Source: Bacteroidia bacterium (lineage in GTDB: Bacteria; Bacteroidota; Bacteroidia; Bacteroidales; Prolixibacteraceae). Taken from it: a stretch of DNA of 53,692 nt. The stretch is taken from the NCBI GenBank assembly GCA_025358395.1, contig JANYJT010000056.1:1-53692 (forward strand). Reading direction: 5' to 3'. This document shows, piece by piece, positions 42,563 to 51,266 of this stretch; position 1 is the stretch's first letter, and each line of letters begins with the position of its first letter. The notes beneath the pieces are model-generated. The model had not been told where the DNA came from, did not search any database, and saw nothing but the letters and a program-made list of their open reading frames with translations. The translations under genes and the position numbers were made by a program.

Positions 42563-44689
42563 ATGATCAAAAAGTCGTTTTTAGTCGTTACTCTTTTGGT
42601 TGGGGTACTTTTATCTCAAGCACAAAAACATTTCACGGATCATGTCAATCCATTTCTGGGTACTGCCACTCTTTGGGACAGCATAGATATTGGCTACAAA
42701 CCTACCCATAGAACCTGGGGTGCCGAAGTTTTTCCGGGATCATCGCTGCCTAATGCAATGGTGCAGCTCACTCCTGTTACCAAGTTTAAGAGTGGATCCG
42801 GTTATCAGTATGAAGATAGTGTTATCTATGCCTTTGCCCATACAAGCAAAGGGCATTGGAATTTGTGCAATGTACCTTTGCTACCCGTAACCGGAACAAT
42901 CTCACCGGATAACTATTATTCCGCCTACAGTCACAAAAACGAGTCGGCGCACCCGGGATACTACCAGGTTTTTCTTGAACGATATGGGGTGAATGCTGAA
43001 CTGACCTCCACTTTACGTTGTGGGTTTCACAAATACACTTTCAAGACCGGAGTGAGCAAAAAATTGATGGCCGACCTTGCCACCTCCAACGAAAGAGTCA
43101 GGAAATGGGAGATCCACCAGGAAGGCGATAATGTGTTCAAAGGATTTCAGCAAACCGGCGATAAAATCTATTTCTATGCCGTCTCGAATCATAAAATTTT
43201 AAACATTGATTCATTGAAAAGTGAGAAGAAGACTATTTCCATTGTGAATTTCCAGAATCAATCAGGACCACTGGAAATACAAATAGGCTTTTCGTTTGTC
43301 AGTTTAAAAAATGCGAAGGAAAATCTCGAAAAAGAGTTGCTGGGAAAGAGTTTTGACCAAGTTCGAAAGGAGGCCACAGAGACCTGGGAGACTTTGTTGT
43401 CGAAGGTCAAAGTGTCGGGTGGCACCGAAAGGCAAAAGGGATTATTCTACTCAACTTTGTACCGTTCTTTCCTTTGGCCCGCTTTGAGAAGCGATATAAA
43501 TGGTGATTTTACAGATCAAAAAGGGAATGTCGTAAACAAAGGATTTAGTTATTATACTGAGCCATCTTTGTGGGATGATTACAGGAATAAACTGGTTTTG
43601 CTAGGCATGTTGTCGCCTAAGGTAACCGAAGATGTGATCAAATCGCTGATCGACAAGGGCGAAAAATCAGGGTTTATGCCCACCTTCTTCCATGGGGACC
43701 ATGCAGCTCCGTTTATTGCGGGATCCTATCTTCGGGGAATCAGGAACTTCGATGTAAAAAGCGCTTATAACCTGCTTTTGCGAAATGCTACGATGGAAAA
43801 CAAAAGCAGACCCCGCGTGATGGAATACATTGAAAAAGGCTTCATCCCGGAACCTGATCTTGCAAATCCCAAACTTGAAACCGTAGCTGCTGCAGGAGTT
43901 ACAAAAACACTTGAGTATGCTTACGATGATTATGCTGTGGCCTTGTTATCCAAAGAGTTAGGCGATACGGATAATTACAATATGCTGATGAATCGCACCG
44001 GAAATTACAAAAATATGTTCGACCCGTCCACAGGACTGATGCGGGGTAAATTGGCCAACGGCGAATGGATTAAGAATTTCGATCCTCAGTTTATATATTA
44101 TGAATACATGTATCGTGAAGCCAACGCCTGGCAATCTTCATTTTTTGCCCCACACGATGTAAAAGGATTAATCGGACTTTACAAGAGTCCCGCTGATTTT
44201 GAAAAGAAACTGGATGATCTTTTTTCAATACCCTACAAGGGAGCCGAAGCCTACAACATTTCTGGATTTATTGGGCAATATTGTCATGGGAACCAACCCG
44301 ACCACAGCTTCCCATGGTTGTATTATTTCGTCGGCAAACAGGAAAAATCACAGGTAATACTCGACAGCATTATGGATCGTTTTTATGATATGGGTAAAGA
44401 GCGTCTGGCTTATTCCGGAATGGACGATGCTGGTGAAAATTCATCGTGGTACGTGTTAACCTCCATCGGATTATACACTTTTTCGCCGGCTGATCCTGAG
44501 TACATCGTCTCAGTGCCACTGTTCAAAAAAGTAGAATTTAACCTTGGTGATACGAAATTTACCATCATCAAAAAGAAAGCAGGGAAGAAAATCAGTTCAA
44601 TAACCTATGATGATAAGAAGTTAGAGGGCTTTTTTATATCTTCACGTGACTTGATGAAAGGGAAAAAATTGGTAATAACAACCATGTAA
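42563..44689 (+). CDS. GH92 exo-alpha-mannosidase
   Basis: This 708-residue secreted Ca2+-dependent alpha-mannosidase starts with a signal peptide (MIKKSFLVVTLLVGVLLSQA). The N-terminal beta-sandwich carries VNPFLGTAT and the substrate loop HTSKGHWNLCNVPLLP. The catalytic (alpha/alpha)6 domain has SLWDDYRNKLVLLGMLSP, HGNQPDHSFPWLY (metal-binding) and GMDDAGENSSWYVLTSIGLY from residue 619. GH92 enzymes remove alpha-1,2-, alpha-1,3- or similar mannose from mannans and N-glycans by inversion. The GEN stretch here, where many members have GQM, may affect specificity. Confidence 0.93.
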   Translation: MIKKSFLVVTLLVGVLLSQAQKHFTDHVNPFLGTATLWDSIDIGYKPTHRTWGAEVFPGSSLPNAMVQLTPVTKFKSGSGYQYEDSVIYAFAHTSKGHWNLCNVPLLPVTGTISPDNYYSAYSHKNESAHPGYYQVFLERYGVNAELTSTLRCGFHKYTFKTGVSKKLMADLATSNERVRKWEIHQEGDNVFKGFQQTGDKIYFYAVSNHKILNIDSLKSEKKTISIVNFQNQSGPLEIQIGFSFVSLKNAKENLEKELLGKSFDQVRKEATETWETLLSKVKVSGGTERQKGLFYSTLYRSFLWPALRSDINGDFTDQKGNVVNKGFSYYTEPSLWDDYRNKLVLLGMLSPKVTEDVIKSLIDKGEKSGFMPTFFHGDHAAPFIAGSYLRGIRNFDVKSAYNLLLRNATMENKSRPRVMEYIEKGFIPEPDLANPKLETVAAAGVTKTLEYAYDDYAVALLSKELGDTDNYNMLMNRTGNYKNMFDPSTGLMRGKLANGEWIKNFDPQFIYYEYMYREANAWQSSFFAPHDVKGLIGLYKSPADFEKKLDDLFSIPYKGAEAYNISGFIGQYCHGNQPDHSFPWLYYFVGKQEKSQVILDSIMDRFYDMGKERLAYSGMDDAGENSSWYVLTSIGLYTFSPADPEYIVSVPLFKKVEFNLGDTKFTIIKKKAGKKISSITYDDKKLEGFFISSRDLMKGKKLVITTM

Positions 44690-44741
44690 TTGAGTCTTGA
44701 TTTGAAACAATAATAAATTCTTCACTAAAAAAGATACTTAT

Positions 44742-45737
44742 ATGACCTACGTTGCTGATAATAATCGTTACAGTCAAATGCCTTACAATAAATGTGGAAA
44801 ATGGGGGTTGAAACTTCCAGCCATTTCATTGGGTTTGTAGCATAATTTCGGAGGAGTTGATGTATTTGAGAATGGTCGTGCCATGTGTCGCCATGCTTTT
44901 GACATTGGCATTACTCATTTTGATCTGGCCAATAATTATGGGCCACCTCCCGGATCGGCAGAAGAAAATTTCGGCAAGATCATGCAACTCGATCTGGCAC
45001 CCCACCGTGATGAACTGATTATCTCCTCCAAAGCCGGATACCTGATGTGGCCCGGTCCTTATGGAGAATGGGGAAGCCGTAAAAATTTACTCTCCAGCCT
45101 TGATCAGAGTCTGAAAAGAATGAAGCTCGACTATGTGGATATTTTCTATTCCCATCGTCCAGATCCCAATACTCCGCTTGAAGAGACAATGATGGCACTT
45201 GACCAGGCTGTCCATCAAGGAAAAGCGCTCTATGCAGGTGTTTCGAACTATTCGGCAGAAAGAACAGCCGAGGCTTCACGGATATTGAAAGAACTCGGAA
45301 CACCTTGCCTCATCCATCAACCAAAATATTCCATGTTCGAACGTTGGGTAGAAGATGGTTTACTTGATGTGCTAGGTAATGAAGGAATTGGTTGCATCCC
45401 TTTTTCACCGCTGGCTCAGGGGTTACTGACGGATAAATACCTGAAAGGAATTCCGGAAGGTTCAAGAGCATCCAAGTCATGGGGGTTCTTAAAACCTGCT
45501 CAGGTTGAACCTGCTATCCAAAAGGTAAAACAATTGAACCAGATAGCCCTGCAGAGAGGGCAGACCCTGGCACAAATGGCCCTGGTCTGGTTGCTCAAAG
45601 ATCCCAGGGTAACTTCTGTTTTAATTGGAGCCAGCTCGGTCGCTCAATTAGACGACAATGTTGCAGCCCTCAAAAATTTGCAGTTCACAAATTCAGAATT
45701 GCTGCTGATCGAACAAATTCTCTCGATAGCAAACTAG
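44742..45737 (+). pseudogene. Aldo/keto reductase (YghZ/Gpr-like) with an in-frame TAG at codon 33
   Basis: The frame from ATG 44742 reads YNKCGKWGLKLPAISLGL, a TAG at 44838-44840, then HNFGGVDVFENGRAMC and onward. Family members have Trp here (GLWHNFG), so a single TGG-to-TAG change explains it. Without it the protein would be 331 residues, the normal length. Catalytic residues all lie downstream: Tyr in NNYGPPPGSAE, Lys in SSKAGY and His in YSHRPD, with the cofactor region VLIGASS near the end. These enzymes reduce aldehydes such as L-glyceraldehyde 3-phosphate or methylglyoxal. Translation from ATG 44883 would give a 284-residue protein lacking the first strands, probably inactive. A sequencing error is possible. 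Confidence 0.75.
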
Positions 45738-45825
45738 AGGTAGATATGGGAAATTTAAAATCACTTACAGTATTCAAATTTAGATTTGAATCAATAGCCT
45801 ATTAATCAGAACAATAGTACCAATA

Positions 45826-47274
45826 ATGAATTCATATATGTCATCACGAAGAAATTTTATCAGCAGCAGTAGCTTAACTTTTGCAGGATTAGCCTTAGCA
45901 GGAACAAGCAAATTGATCGCAAATCCAGCCAATGCACTCAGTTTTGTGAGCAAGCGTCCTGCACCCGACAAAAGAAAGTTTACGTCTGAAGTCGTCGAAA
46001 AGACAATTCAGCAAACAAAAGCCAACCTGAAAGATCCCAAAATGGCCTGGATGTTCGAAAACTGTTTTCCAAATACATTGGACACGACTGTTGAGCACAA
46101 GATGAAAAACGGTAAACCGGATACATTCGTCATTACCGGTGATATCCCAGCCATGTGGTTACGCGATTCAGCTGCCCAGGTTTGGCCTTACTTGCCGCTT
46201 GCAAACGAAGATCCAAAGATTAAATCACTGCTGGCAGGTGTCATCAACCGTCAGACACAATGTGTCCTGATTGATCCCTATGCCAATTCATTTAACGAAG
46301 GCCCAACAGGATCGGAATGGAAAACGGACGCCACTGAAATGAAGCCCGAATTGCACGAACGCAAATGGGAGATAGATTCGCTATGTTATACGGTAAGGCT
46401 GGCCTATCATTATTGGAAAACTACCGGGGATGTGGCAGTCTTTGATGCAGATTGGCAAAAGGCGGCAGGACTAATCCTTCAGACATTTATTCAGCAGCAG
46501 CGCAAGGAAAATCTGGGACCCTATAAATTTTTGAGAAAAACTGATCGTCAATTGGATACAGTTTCGAACAATGGCTGGGGGCAGCCTTTGAAACCAGTCG
46601 GACTGATCAACTCCTCATTTCGGCCCTCGGATGACGCGACTACCTATGGATTTTTAATTCCATCCAATCTATTCGCAGTTAATTCGTTACGTCAATTGGC
46701 TGAAATCAGCAACAAAATAACCAACGATAAAATTTTTGCCACAAAATGCCTTGCTTTGGCTAAAGAAGTGGAAGATGCCATTCAGAAATATGCCATTATA
46801 AATCACCCAAAATATGGCAAAGTATATGCTTTTGAAGTAGATGGTTTCGGAAATGCTACCTTGATGGACGACGCGAATGTGCCGAGTTTATTGGGTTTAC
46901 CCTATCTGGGATGTGTAGAATTAAAAGATCCAATTTATCAGAATACGCGGAAACTGGTCTGGAGCACTGATAATCCGTATTTCTTCAAAGGCAAAGCCGG
47001 AGAAGGCATAGGTGGTCCGCATGTGGGCTTGGATATGGTCTGGCCTATGAGTATCATCATATTGGCCCTGACTAGTACCAACGACAAAGAAATTTCTACT
47101 TGTCTGAAAACGCTATTGGCAACTGATGCGGATACCGGCTTTATGCACGAAACCTTCCACAAGGATGATCCAAAAAAATTTACCCGTTCGTGGTTTGCCT
47201 GGGCAAATACCTTGTTTGGGGAGTTGATACTGAAACTGGTCCGCGAGGGAAAAACTAACTTGCTTAATATCTGA
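45826..47274 (+). CDS. GH125 exo-alpha-1,6-mannosidase
   Basis: This 482-residue metal-independent alpha-mannosidase of family GH125 carries a Tat-type signal (MSSRRNFISSSSLTFAGLAL); an ATG at 45838 is an equally good start. The family pattern is clear: TGDIPAMWLRDSAAQVWPY (residues 104-122), INRQTQCVLIDPYANSFNEG, RKWEIDSLCYTVRLAYHYW, NGWGQPLKPVGLINSSFRPS and GPHVGLDMVWPMSI. It would remove alpha-1,6-linked mannose left by GH76/GH92 action. Its stop overlaps the next start by 1 nt (TGATG), so translation is coupled to the beta-propeller gene. Confidence 0.92.
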   Translation: MNSYMSSRRNFISSSSLTFAGLALAGTSKLIANPANALSFVSKRPAPDKRKFTSEVVEKTIQQTKANLKDPKMAWMFENCFPNTLDTTVEHKMKNGKPDTFVITGDIPAMWLRDSAAQVWPYLPLANEDPKIKSLLAGVINRQTQCVLIDPYANSFNEGPTGSEWKTDATEMKPELHERKWEIDSLCYTVRLAYHYWKTTGDVAVFDADWQKAAGLILQTFIQQQRKENLGPYKFLRKTDRQLDTVSNNGWGQPLKPVGLINSSFRPSDDATTYGFLIPSNLFAVNSLRQLAEISNKITNDKIFATKCLALAKEVEDAIQKYAIINHPKYGKVYAFEVDGFGNATLMDDANVPSLLGLPYLGCVELKDPIYQNTRKLVWSTDNPYFFKGKAGEGIGGPHVGLDMVWPMSIIILALTSTNDKEISTCLKTLLATDADTGFMHETFHKDDPKKFTRSWFAWANTLFGELILKLVREGKTNLLNI

Positions 47275-48401
47275 TGATAAAAAAAGCTCTTAGGACACTG
47301 ATATTGGTCGCAACACTTTGCTTAGCGTTACCATTATTCTCTCAGGAGAAAAAAGAGGGTGGGGCACTGCCCCGCAGCACTCCCAGTGCCGAGAATGTGA
47401 ATACAGATGATATCGACAATTATTTGAATGCTGTAAAGGAAAGTGGTCAGGAATTGCAGGCTGATCTCAACCTGATCTGGAAATATCTGCTTCCTGCCCT
47501 GTCTGAACCCTTACCTGGTAAAGGTTTGTCCCAGTTCGATTTCTTTTATGCAGGGGAAGCCAAGGAGCAAAATATGTACATTGTGAAGAACGGCGCAATA
47601 GCCTGGGAATACAAAGGACCCAAGGACAAGGGCGAGATCAGCGATGCTGTTTTAATGTCCAATGGTAACATATTGTTTGCCCATCAGTTTGGGGTTACAC
47701 TTATTACCCAGAAAAAGGAAGTGCTATGGAACCACGATGCACCCAAAGGCAGCGAGATTCACACTGCACAGCCCATTGGAAAGGATCTTGTTGTATTTAT
47801 CCAGGGAGGAGATACCGCCAGGGTATTTGTGGTAAATGCAAAGACAAACAAAACGATGCATAGCTTCATTATTCCGACAAAAATGCCTCCAAGTGTTCAT
47901 GGCCAATTCAGGCATGCCAGACTTACATCCAGTGGTACCTACTTGGTAGCCCACATGGATTTAGGCAAAGTTTGCGAGTACGATGTAAATGGAAAAGAAC
48001 TTTTCACATTCAATGCGCCGGGAATATGGTCAGTTGAGTCGCTTAAAAATGGCAATATGCTGATTTGTTGCAGATCGCAGGTAATAGAAGTCAATCGCAA
48101 AGGAGAAACGATATGGGATGTTCAGTTAAAAGATCTTACCGGATACAACATCAATAGTCCGCAAATTGCTAAACGCCGGCCTAATGGCAACACTATTATC
48201 AACAATTGGTTTAATCAATGGAACGGAACAGTAGATCTGAATAATCCACCGATACAGGCCCTTGAAGTAACTCCTGATAAAAAAGTGGTGTGGGCATTAA
48301 GGTCATGGGTCGCTCCGGCAGCACTTGGTCCTTCAACGACAATTCAAATACTTAATGAAAAAGGAATTACTGAAAAAGTAAAGTTTGGAAAATTCAAATA
48401 G
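47274..48401 (+). CDS. Exported PQQ-like beta-propeller protein
   Basis: This 375-residue protein has a signal peptide (MIKKALRTLILVATLCLALP) and repeated WD/PQQ-type blades, visible as AIAWEYKGPKDKGEISDAVL, LMSNGNILFAHQFG, KEVLWNHDAP, SLKNGNMLICCRS and GETIWDVQL. It resembles the quinoprotein-like or arylsulfotransferase-like propellers common in Bacteroidota glycan loci. No PQQ ligands can be assigned with confidence. The 1-nt overlap with GH125 indicates one transcript. Its role is unknown; binding of sugar or scaffolding of the exported enzymes is possible. Confidence 0.7.
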   Translation: MIKKALRTLILVATLCLALPLFSQEKKEGGALPRSTPSAENVNTDDIDNYLNAVKESGQELQADLNLIWKYLLPALSEPLPGKGLSQFDFFYAGEAKEQNMYIVKNGAIAWEYKGPKDKGEISDAVLMSNGNILFAHQFGVTLITQKKEVLWNHDAPKGSEIHTAQPIGKDLVVFIQGGDTARVFVVNAKTNKTMHSFIIPTKMPPSVHGQFRHARLTSSGTYLVAHMDLGKVCEYDVNGKELFTFNAPGIWSVESLKNGNMLICCRSQVIEVNRKGETIWDVQLKDLTGYNINSPQIAKRRPNGNTIINNWFNQWNGTVDLNNPPIQALEVTPDKKVVWALRSWVAPAALGPSTTIQILNEKGITEKVKFGKFK

Positions 48402-48418
48402 ATTAAATTCAGGTTATT

Positions 48419-50158
48419 ATGAAAAAAATTATCCCCAACTCTCAGTCAAATATCCACCCCGGACGCAATAAACTAATTCTTTTGGCTATTGGATTTGGAG
48501 CCCTGTTATGGTTTTTAATTCGTGTGGTTCCCAAACCCAGCCGGGCAAGTTATCCTTGCCAGCGAGCAGCATTTCCGATAGCCAGTGCATTTGTAATCTG
48601 GCTGACCGGGGTTGTTGCAAGTGTATTTGGCATAAAATATCTCAGCAAGATTATACCCAAGAACCAAGGGTTCATCATTGGTACCTCAGCATTATTGATA
48701 TTGGTTTTATCATTTTGGGTTTCCATTATACCAACGACTATTGATCACTCATTTGCGGCTGTTCCAGATACTACTTTTAAACCTGCCATTGGTTTTGACT
48801 GGAAACCTGGATTGTCAAATGTTCCAATTGGAGAGGCCAAAGGAATTTTTCCGGGTCGTGTTGTAATGACGCGCGATCCAAAGGCAACCAAATGGATGGG
48901 TAACTGGAAACTTAACGAGGATCAGTGGTGGCTGGATAAAAATACTGATGTTGACAAAGTGAATGAAATGCTTGCGGTTACCCTGCAAAAACTTACTGGA
49001 ACAAAGAAAGACAACGATGCATGGGATAAAATTTTCAAATTTTACAACCAGAATTCGCGTGGAATGGCGAATCAAGGTTATAAACCCGGAGAAGTGATTA
49101 TTGTAAAAATAAATCTGAATAACAGCAGTACAACAAAAATTGACAACCAGACTGATGCTACGCCTCAAATGTTACTGGCAATGGTTCGTCAGCTGGTCTA
49201 CAGTGCCGGTGTAGTCCCGAAAGACATTATGATAACCGATGCGCGTCGTCCTATGTATCCCTATTTGCTGACCACCATTTGGAAAGAGTTTAAGGATGTA
49301 CGTTTTCTGCAGGAGAAAGCACCTGATAAGGCACAGCCTGTTAACCCGGCTTATGGTGATTACACAGGACTGGAAGCGGCTGATTGGGTCGAGGGGATAA
49401 CCTATTCGGCTGGAAATTTCAAAGAGGCAAAACTTATTCCGAAACAAATAAAGGAGGCAACTTACATAATAAATTTGGCACTTCTAAAGCTTCATTCTTA
49501 CCCATACAATTACATGGAAGATGGCGATGAAGGACAAACGGCACTGACGATGTCCGGTAAGAATCATGCCGGATCGATCAAAGGTACGGCAGAGTTGCAC
49601 AGTATTTTGAATACAAAAAAGGAGGGAGTGAAAAATGCCTGGTCACCCTTGGTCGATCTTGCCGCTTCTCCCAACCTTGGAGGTAAAACAATTTTGTATC
49701 TACTGGATGGATTGTATTGTGGCCGGAAATGGCGCAGTTATCCTTTGCACTTCCCAAATCCACCGTTTAACAACAAAGTGGTGCCTTACGAAAACCCGGA
49801 ATGGCCAGCCTGTGTGTTGGTATCATTGGATGGTGTGGCGATCCAATCGGTTGGTCTGGATCTGATGTATGCTCAGAGCAAAAATAACAACGAATCAACC
49901 TTTCATAATGTTCCACGTATTCTGGTTCGTGAAAATGCAGATGATTTTCTCCGTGAAATGGCTGTTCCTGATCATGCACCCTCCGGCATCACTTACATGC
50001 AAAATGGTAAGCCGATAAATAGTCTGGGGGTATTTGAACACTGGGATGGGGATGTGACCATGAGATACTCCCGTAACATCAATCCCAAAAATGGGAAGGG
50101 TATTGAGTTTATATATTTAAGCAGTACTTATCCAATGAAAAATTTGAGGGCGAGATAA
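48419..50158 (+). CDS. Membrane-anchored DUF362 domain protein
   Basis: This 579-residue protein has two or three N-terminal hydrophobic helices (LILLAIGFGALLWFLIRVV, FVIWLTGVVASVFG and ALLILVLSFWVSII) and then a DUF362 domain with GIFPGRVVMTRDPKATKWMG, EVIIVKINLNNSS, MLLAMVRQLVYSAGVVPKDI and LALLKLHSYPYNYM. DUF362 proteins have no settled function; some are linked to iron-sulfur or redox proteins, but no ferredoxin Cys cluster is visible. It follows the propeller gene by 17 nt and its last 31 nt overlap the convergent madM. Confidence 0.75.
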   Translation: MKKIIPNSQSNIHPGRNKLILLAIGFGALLWFLIRVVPKPSRASYPCQRAAFPIASAFVIWLTGVVASVFGIKYLSKIIPKNQGFIIGTSALLILVLSFWVSIIPTTIDHSFAAVPDTTFKPAIGFDWKPGLSNVPIGEAKGIFPGRVVMTRDPKATKWMGNWKLNEDQWWLDKNTDVDKVNEMLAVTLQKLTGTKKDNDAWDKIFKFYNQNSRGMANQGYKPGEVIIVKINLNNSSTTKIDNQTDATPQMLLAMVRQLVYSAGVVPKDIMITDARRPMYPYLLTTIWKEFKDVRFLQEKAPDKAQPVNPAYGDYTGLEAADWVEGITYSAGNFKEAKLIPKQIKEATYIINLALLKLHSYPYNYMEDGDEGQTALTMSGKNHAGSIKGTAELHSILNTKKEGVKNAWSPLVDLAASPNLGGKTILYLLDGLYCGRKWRSYPLHFPNPPFNNKVVPYENPEWPACVLVSLDGVAIQSVGLDLMYAQSKNNNESTFHNVPRILVRENADDFLREMAVPDHAPSGITYMQNGKPINSLGVFEHWDGDVTMRYSRNINPKNGKGIEFIYLSSTYPMKNLRAR

Positions 50159-50874
50159 AATATCGATGGGCATAGCAAACAACCTAGTCCAGTGTAAAAA
50201 GTAGCCGTTAATGCACCGTAGGGAACTAATTTTGGATCTGTGGCAGCAAGTCCTGCCACCACACCACTAGTTGTCCCCATTAAGCCACCAAACACTATGG
50301 CAGCATGCGGATTGTCCAGACGAATTTTTTTTGCAAAGAGTGGAGTTCCAACTGTAACCAAAATGGTCTTTACAACACCTGCTGCAACACTTATTGCGAT
50401 TACTTCAGACCCAGCGCCCAAAGCAGAACCAGTAACAGGTCCAACAATGAAAGTACATGCCCCGGCTCCAATGGTTGCCAGGCTTTCAGCATCTTTAAAA
50501 CCCATTACAAGGGCAAAAGCTACCCCTACAACAAATGATAAAATTACACCCACAAAAAGTGATACAATTCCTGCTGGCCCTGCCTGCTTCATTTTGCTAA
50601 CTTCGGCTCCCATCGCCGTGGCAACAACTGAAAAATCTCTTAACATCGAGCCACCAAGTATGGCCATTCCTGAAAACAAGGAAATGTCTGCTAATCCTTT
50701 TTTATTACCTAAAGAAGCCAATCCCAATCCGATTATTACAGCAAGGGCAACCCCTGGAATTCTCTTTTGGGTCGCATTATTAGATATCCAAAAAGAAAAC
50801 AACATAATTAGACCCACTAAAAGGAAAGCAAATACCAATCCATTTTGATCTGTAATTGTTTTAATAATATCCAT
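50128..50874 (-). CDS. madM: Malonate transporter, MadM subunit
   Basis: This 248-residue inner-membrane protein has about eight hydrophobic helices, including GLVFAFLLVGLIMLFSFWIS, GMAILGGSMLRDFSVVATAM, GAGACTFIVGPVTGSALGAG and GGLMGTTSGVVAGLAATDP, the landmarks of MadM. With MadL it forms a two-subunit Na+:malonate importer. It starts 3 nt after madL, and the acyl-CoA ligase lies upstream in the same operon. Its 3' end overlaps the DUF362 gene on the other strand. Confidence 0.9.
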   Translation of the reverse strand: MDIIKTITDQNGLVFAFLLVGLIMLFSFWISNNATQKRIPGVALAVIIGLGLASLGNKKGLADISLFSGMAILGGSMLRDFSVVATAMGAEVSKMKQAGPAGIVSLFVGVILSFVVGVAFALVMGFKDAESLATIGAGACTFIVGPVTGSALGAGSEVIAISVAAGVVKTILVTVGTPLFAKKIRLDNPHAAIVFGGLMGTTSGVVAGLAATDPKLVPYGALTATFYTGLGCLLCPSIFYLALKFFIG

Positions 50875-50877
50875 TTT

Positions 50878-51258
50878 CTAGGTATTGAGGTTTTGTGGAA
50901 CAACTTTCCTCCCAATTTTGGATATCAAAGGTACCAGCATAAAACAAGCAAGAGTTGCGCCTGCACCAGCCAAAATTGCTAAAAAGCCACCGGACATGGC
51001 TGCTTTTACGTTAAGTGTAGCCGCCATTGCGACAATTATTGGAATATACATAGAACTCCAAAACATAATTCCGCTCTCGGATTCCTCAATAAGCCATCCT
51101 CTTTTTTTCATGTATGCACTTGAAAACATGATCATGATCATTGCAAAACCAACCCCACCAATGTCACCATCAAAATGAATAAGGATCCCCAGTATATTTC
51201 CCATAAGTTTCCCTAGAAGAAAACAGCCGGCTAACAAAGCAACTCCGTAAATTTTCAT
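50878..51258 (-). CDS. madL: Malonate transporter, MadL subunit
   Basis: This 126-residue membrane protein has four hydrophobic helices: KIYGVALLAGCFLLGKLMGN, GGVGFAMIMIMFSSAYM, MFWSSMYIPIIVAMAATLNV and GGFLAILAGAGATLACFML. Length and motifs match MadL, the small subunit of the malonate importer. It sits between matB (8-nt gap) and madM (3-nt gap) in one minus-strand operon. Confidence 0.9.
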   Translation of the reverse strand: MKIYGVALLAGCFLLGKLMGNILGILIHFDGDIGGVGFAMIMIMFSSAYMKKRGWLIEESESGIMFWSSMYIPIIVAMAATLNVKAAMSGGFLAILAGAGATLACFMLVPLISKIGRKVVPQNLNT

Positions 51259-51266
51259 GCTTAATT

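Noticed and set aside
44838..44840. Pyrrolysine or programmed readthrough at TAG
   Set aside because: No pyrrolysine genes or stop-context signal are seen; a point mutation or sequencing error is simpler.
50240..50848. 202-codon open frame on the plus strand
   Set aside because: It lies wholly antisense to madM, whose family match is clear; its composition (rich in Ala, Thr and Pro) is what the reverse of a hydrophobic helix protein gives.
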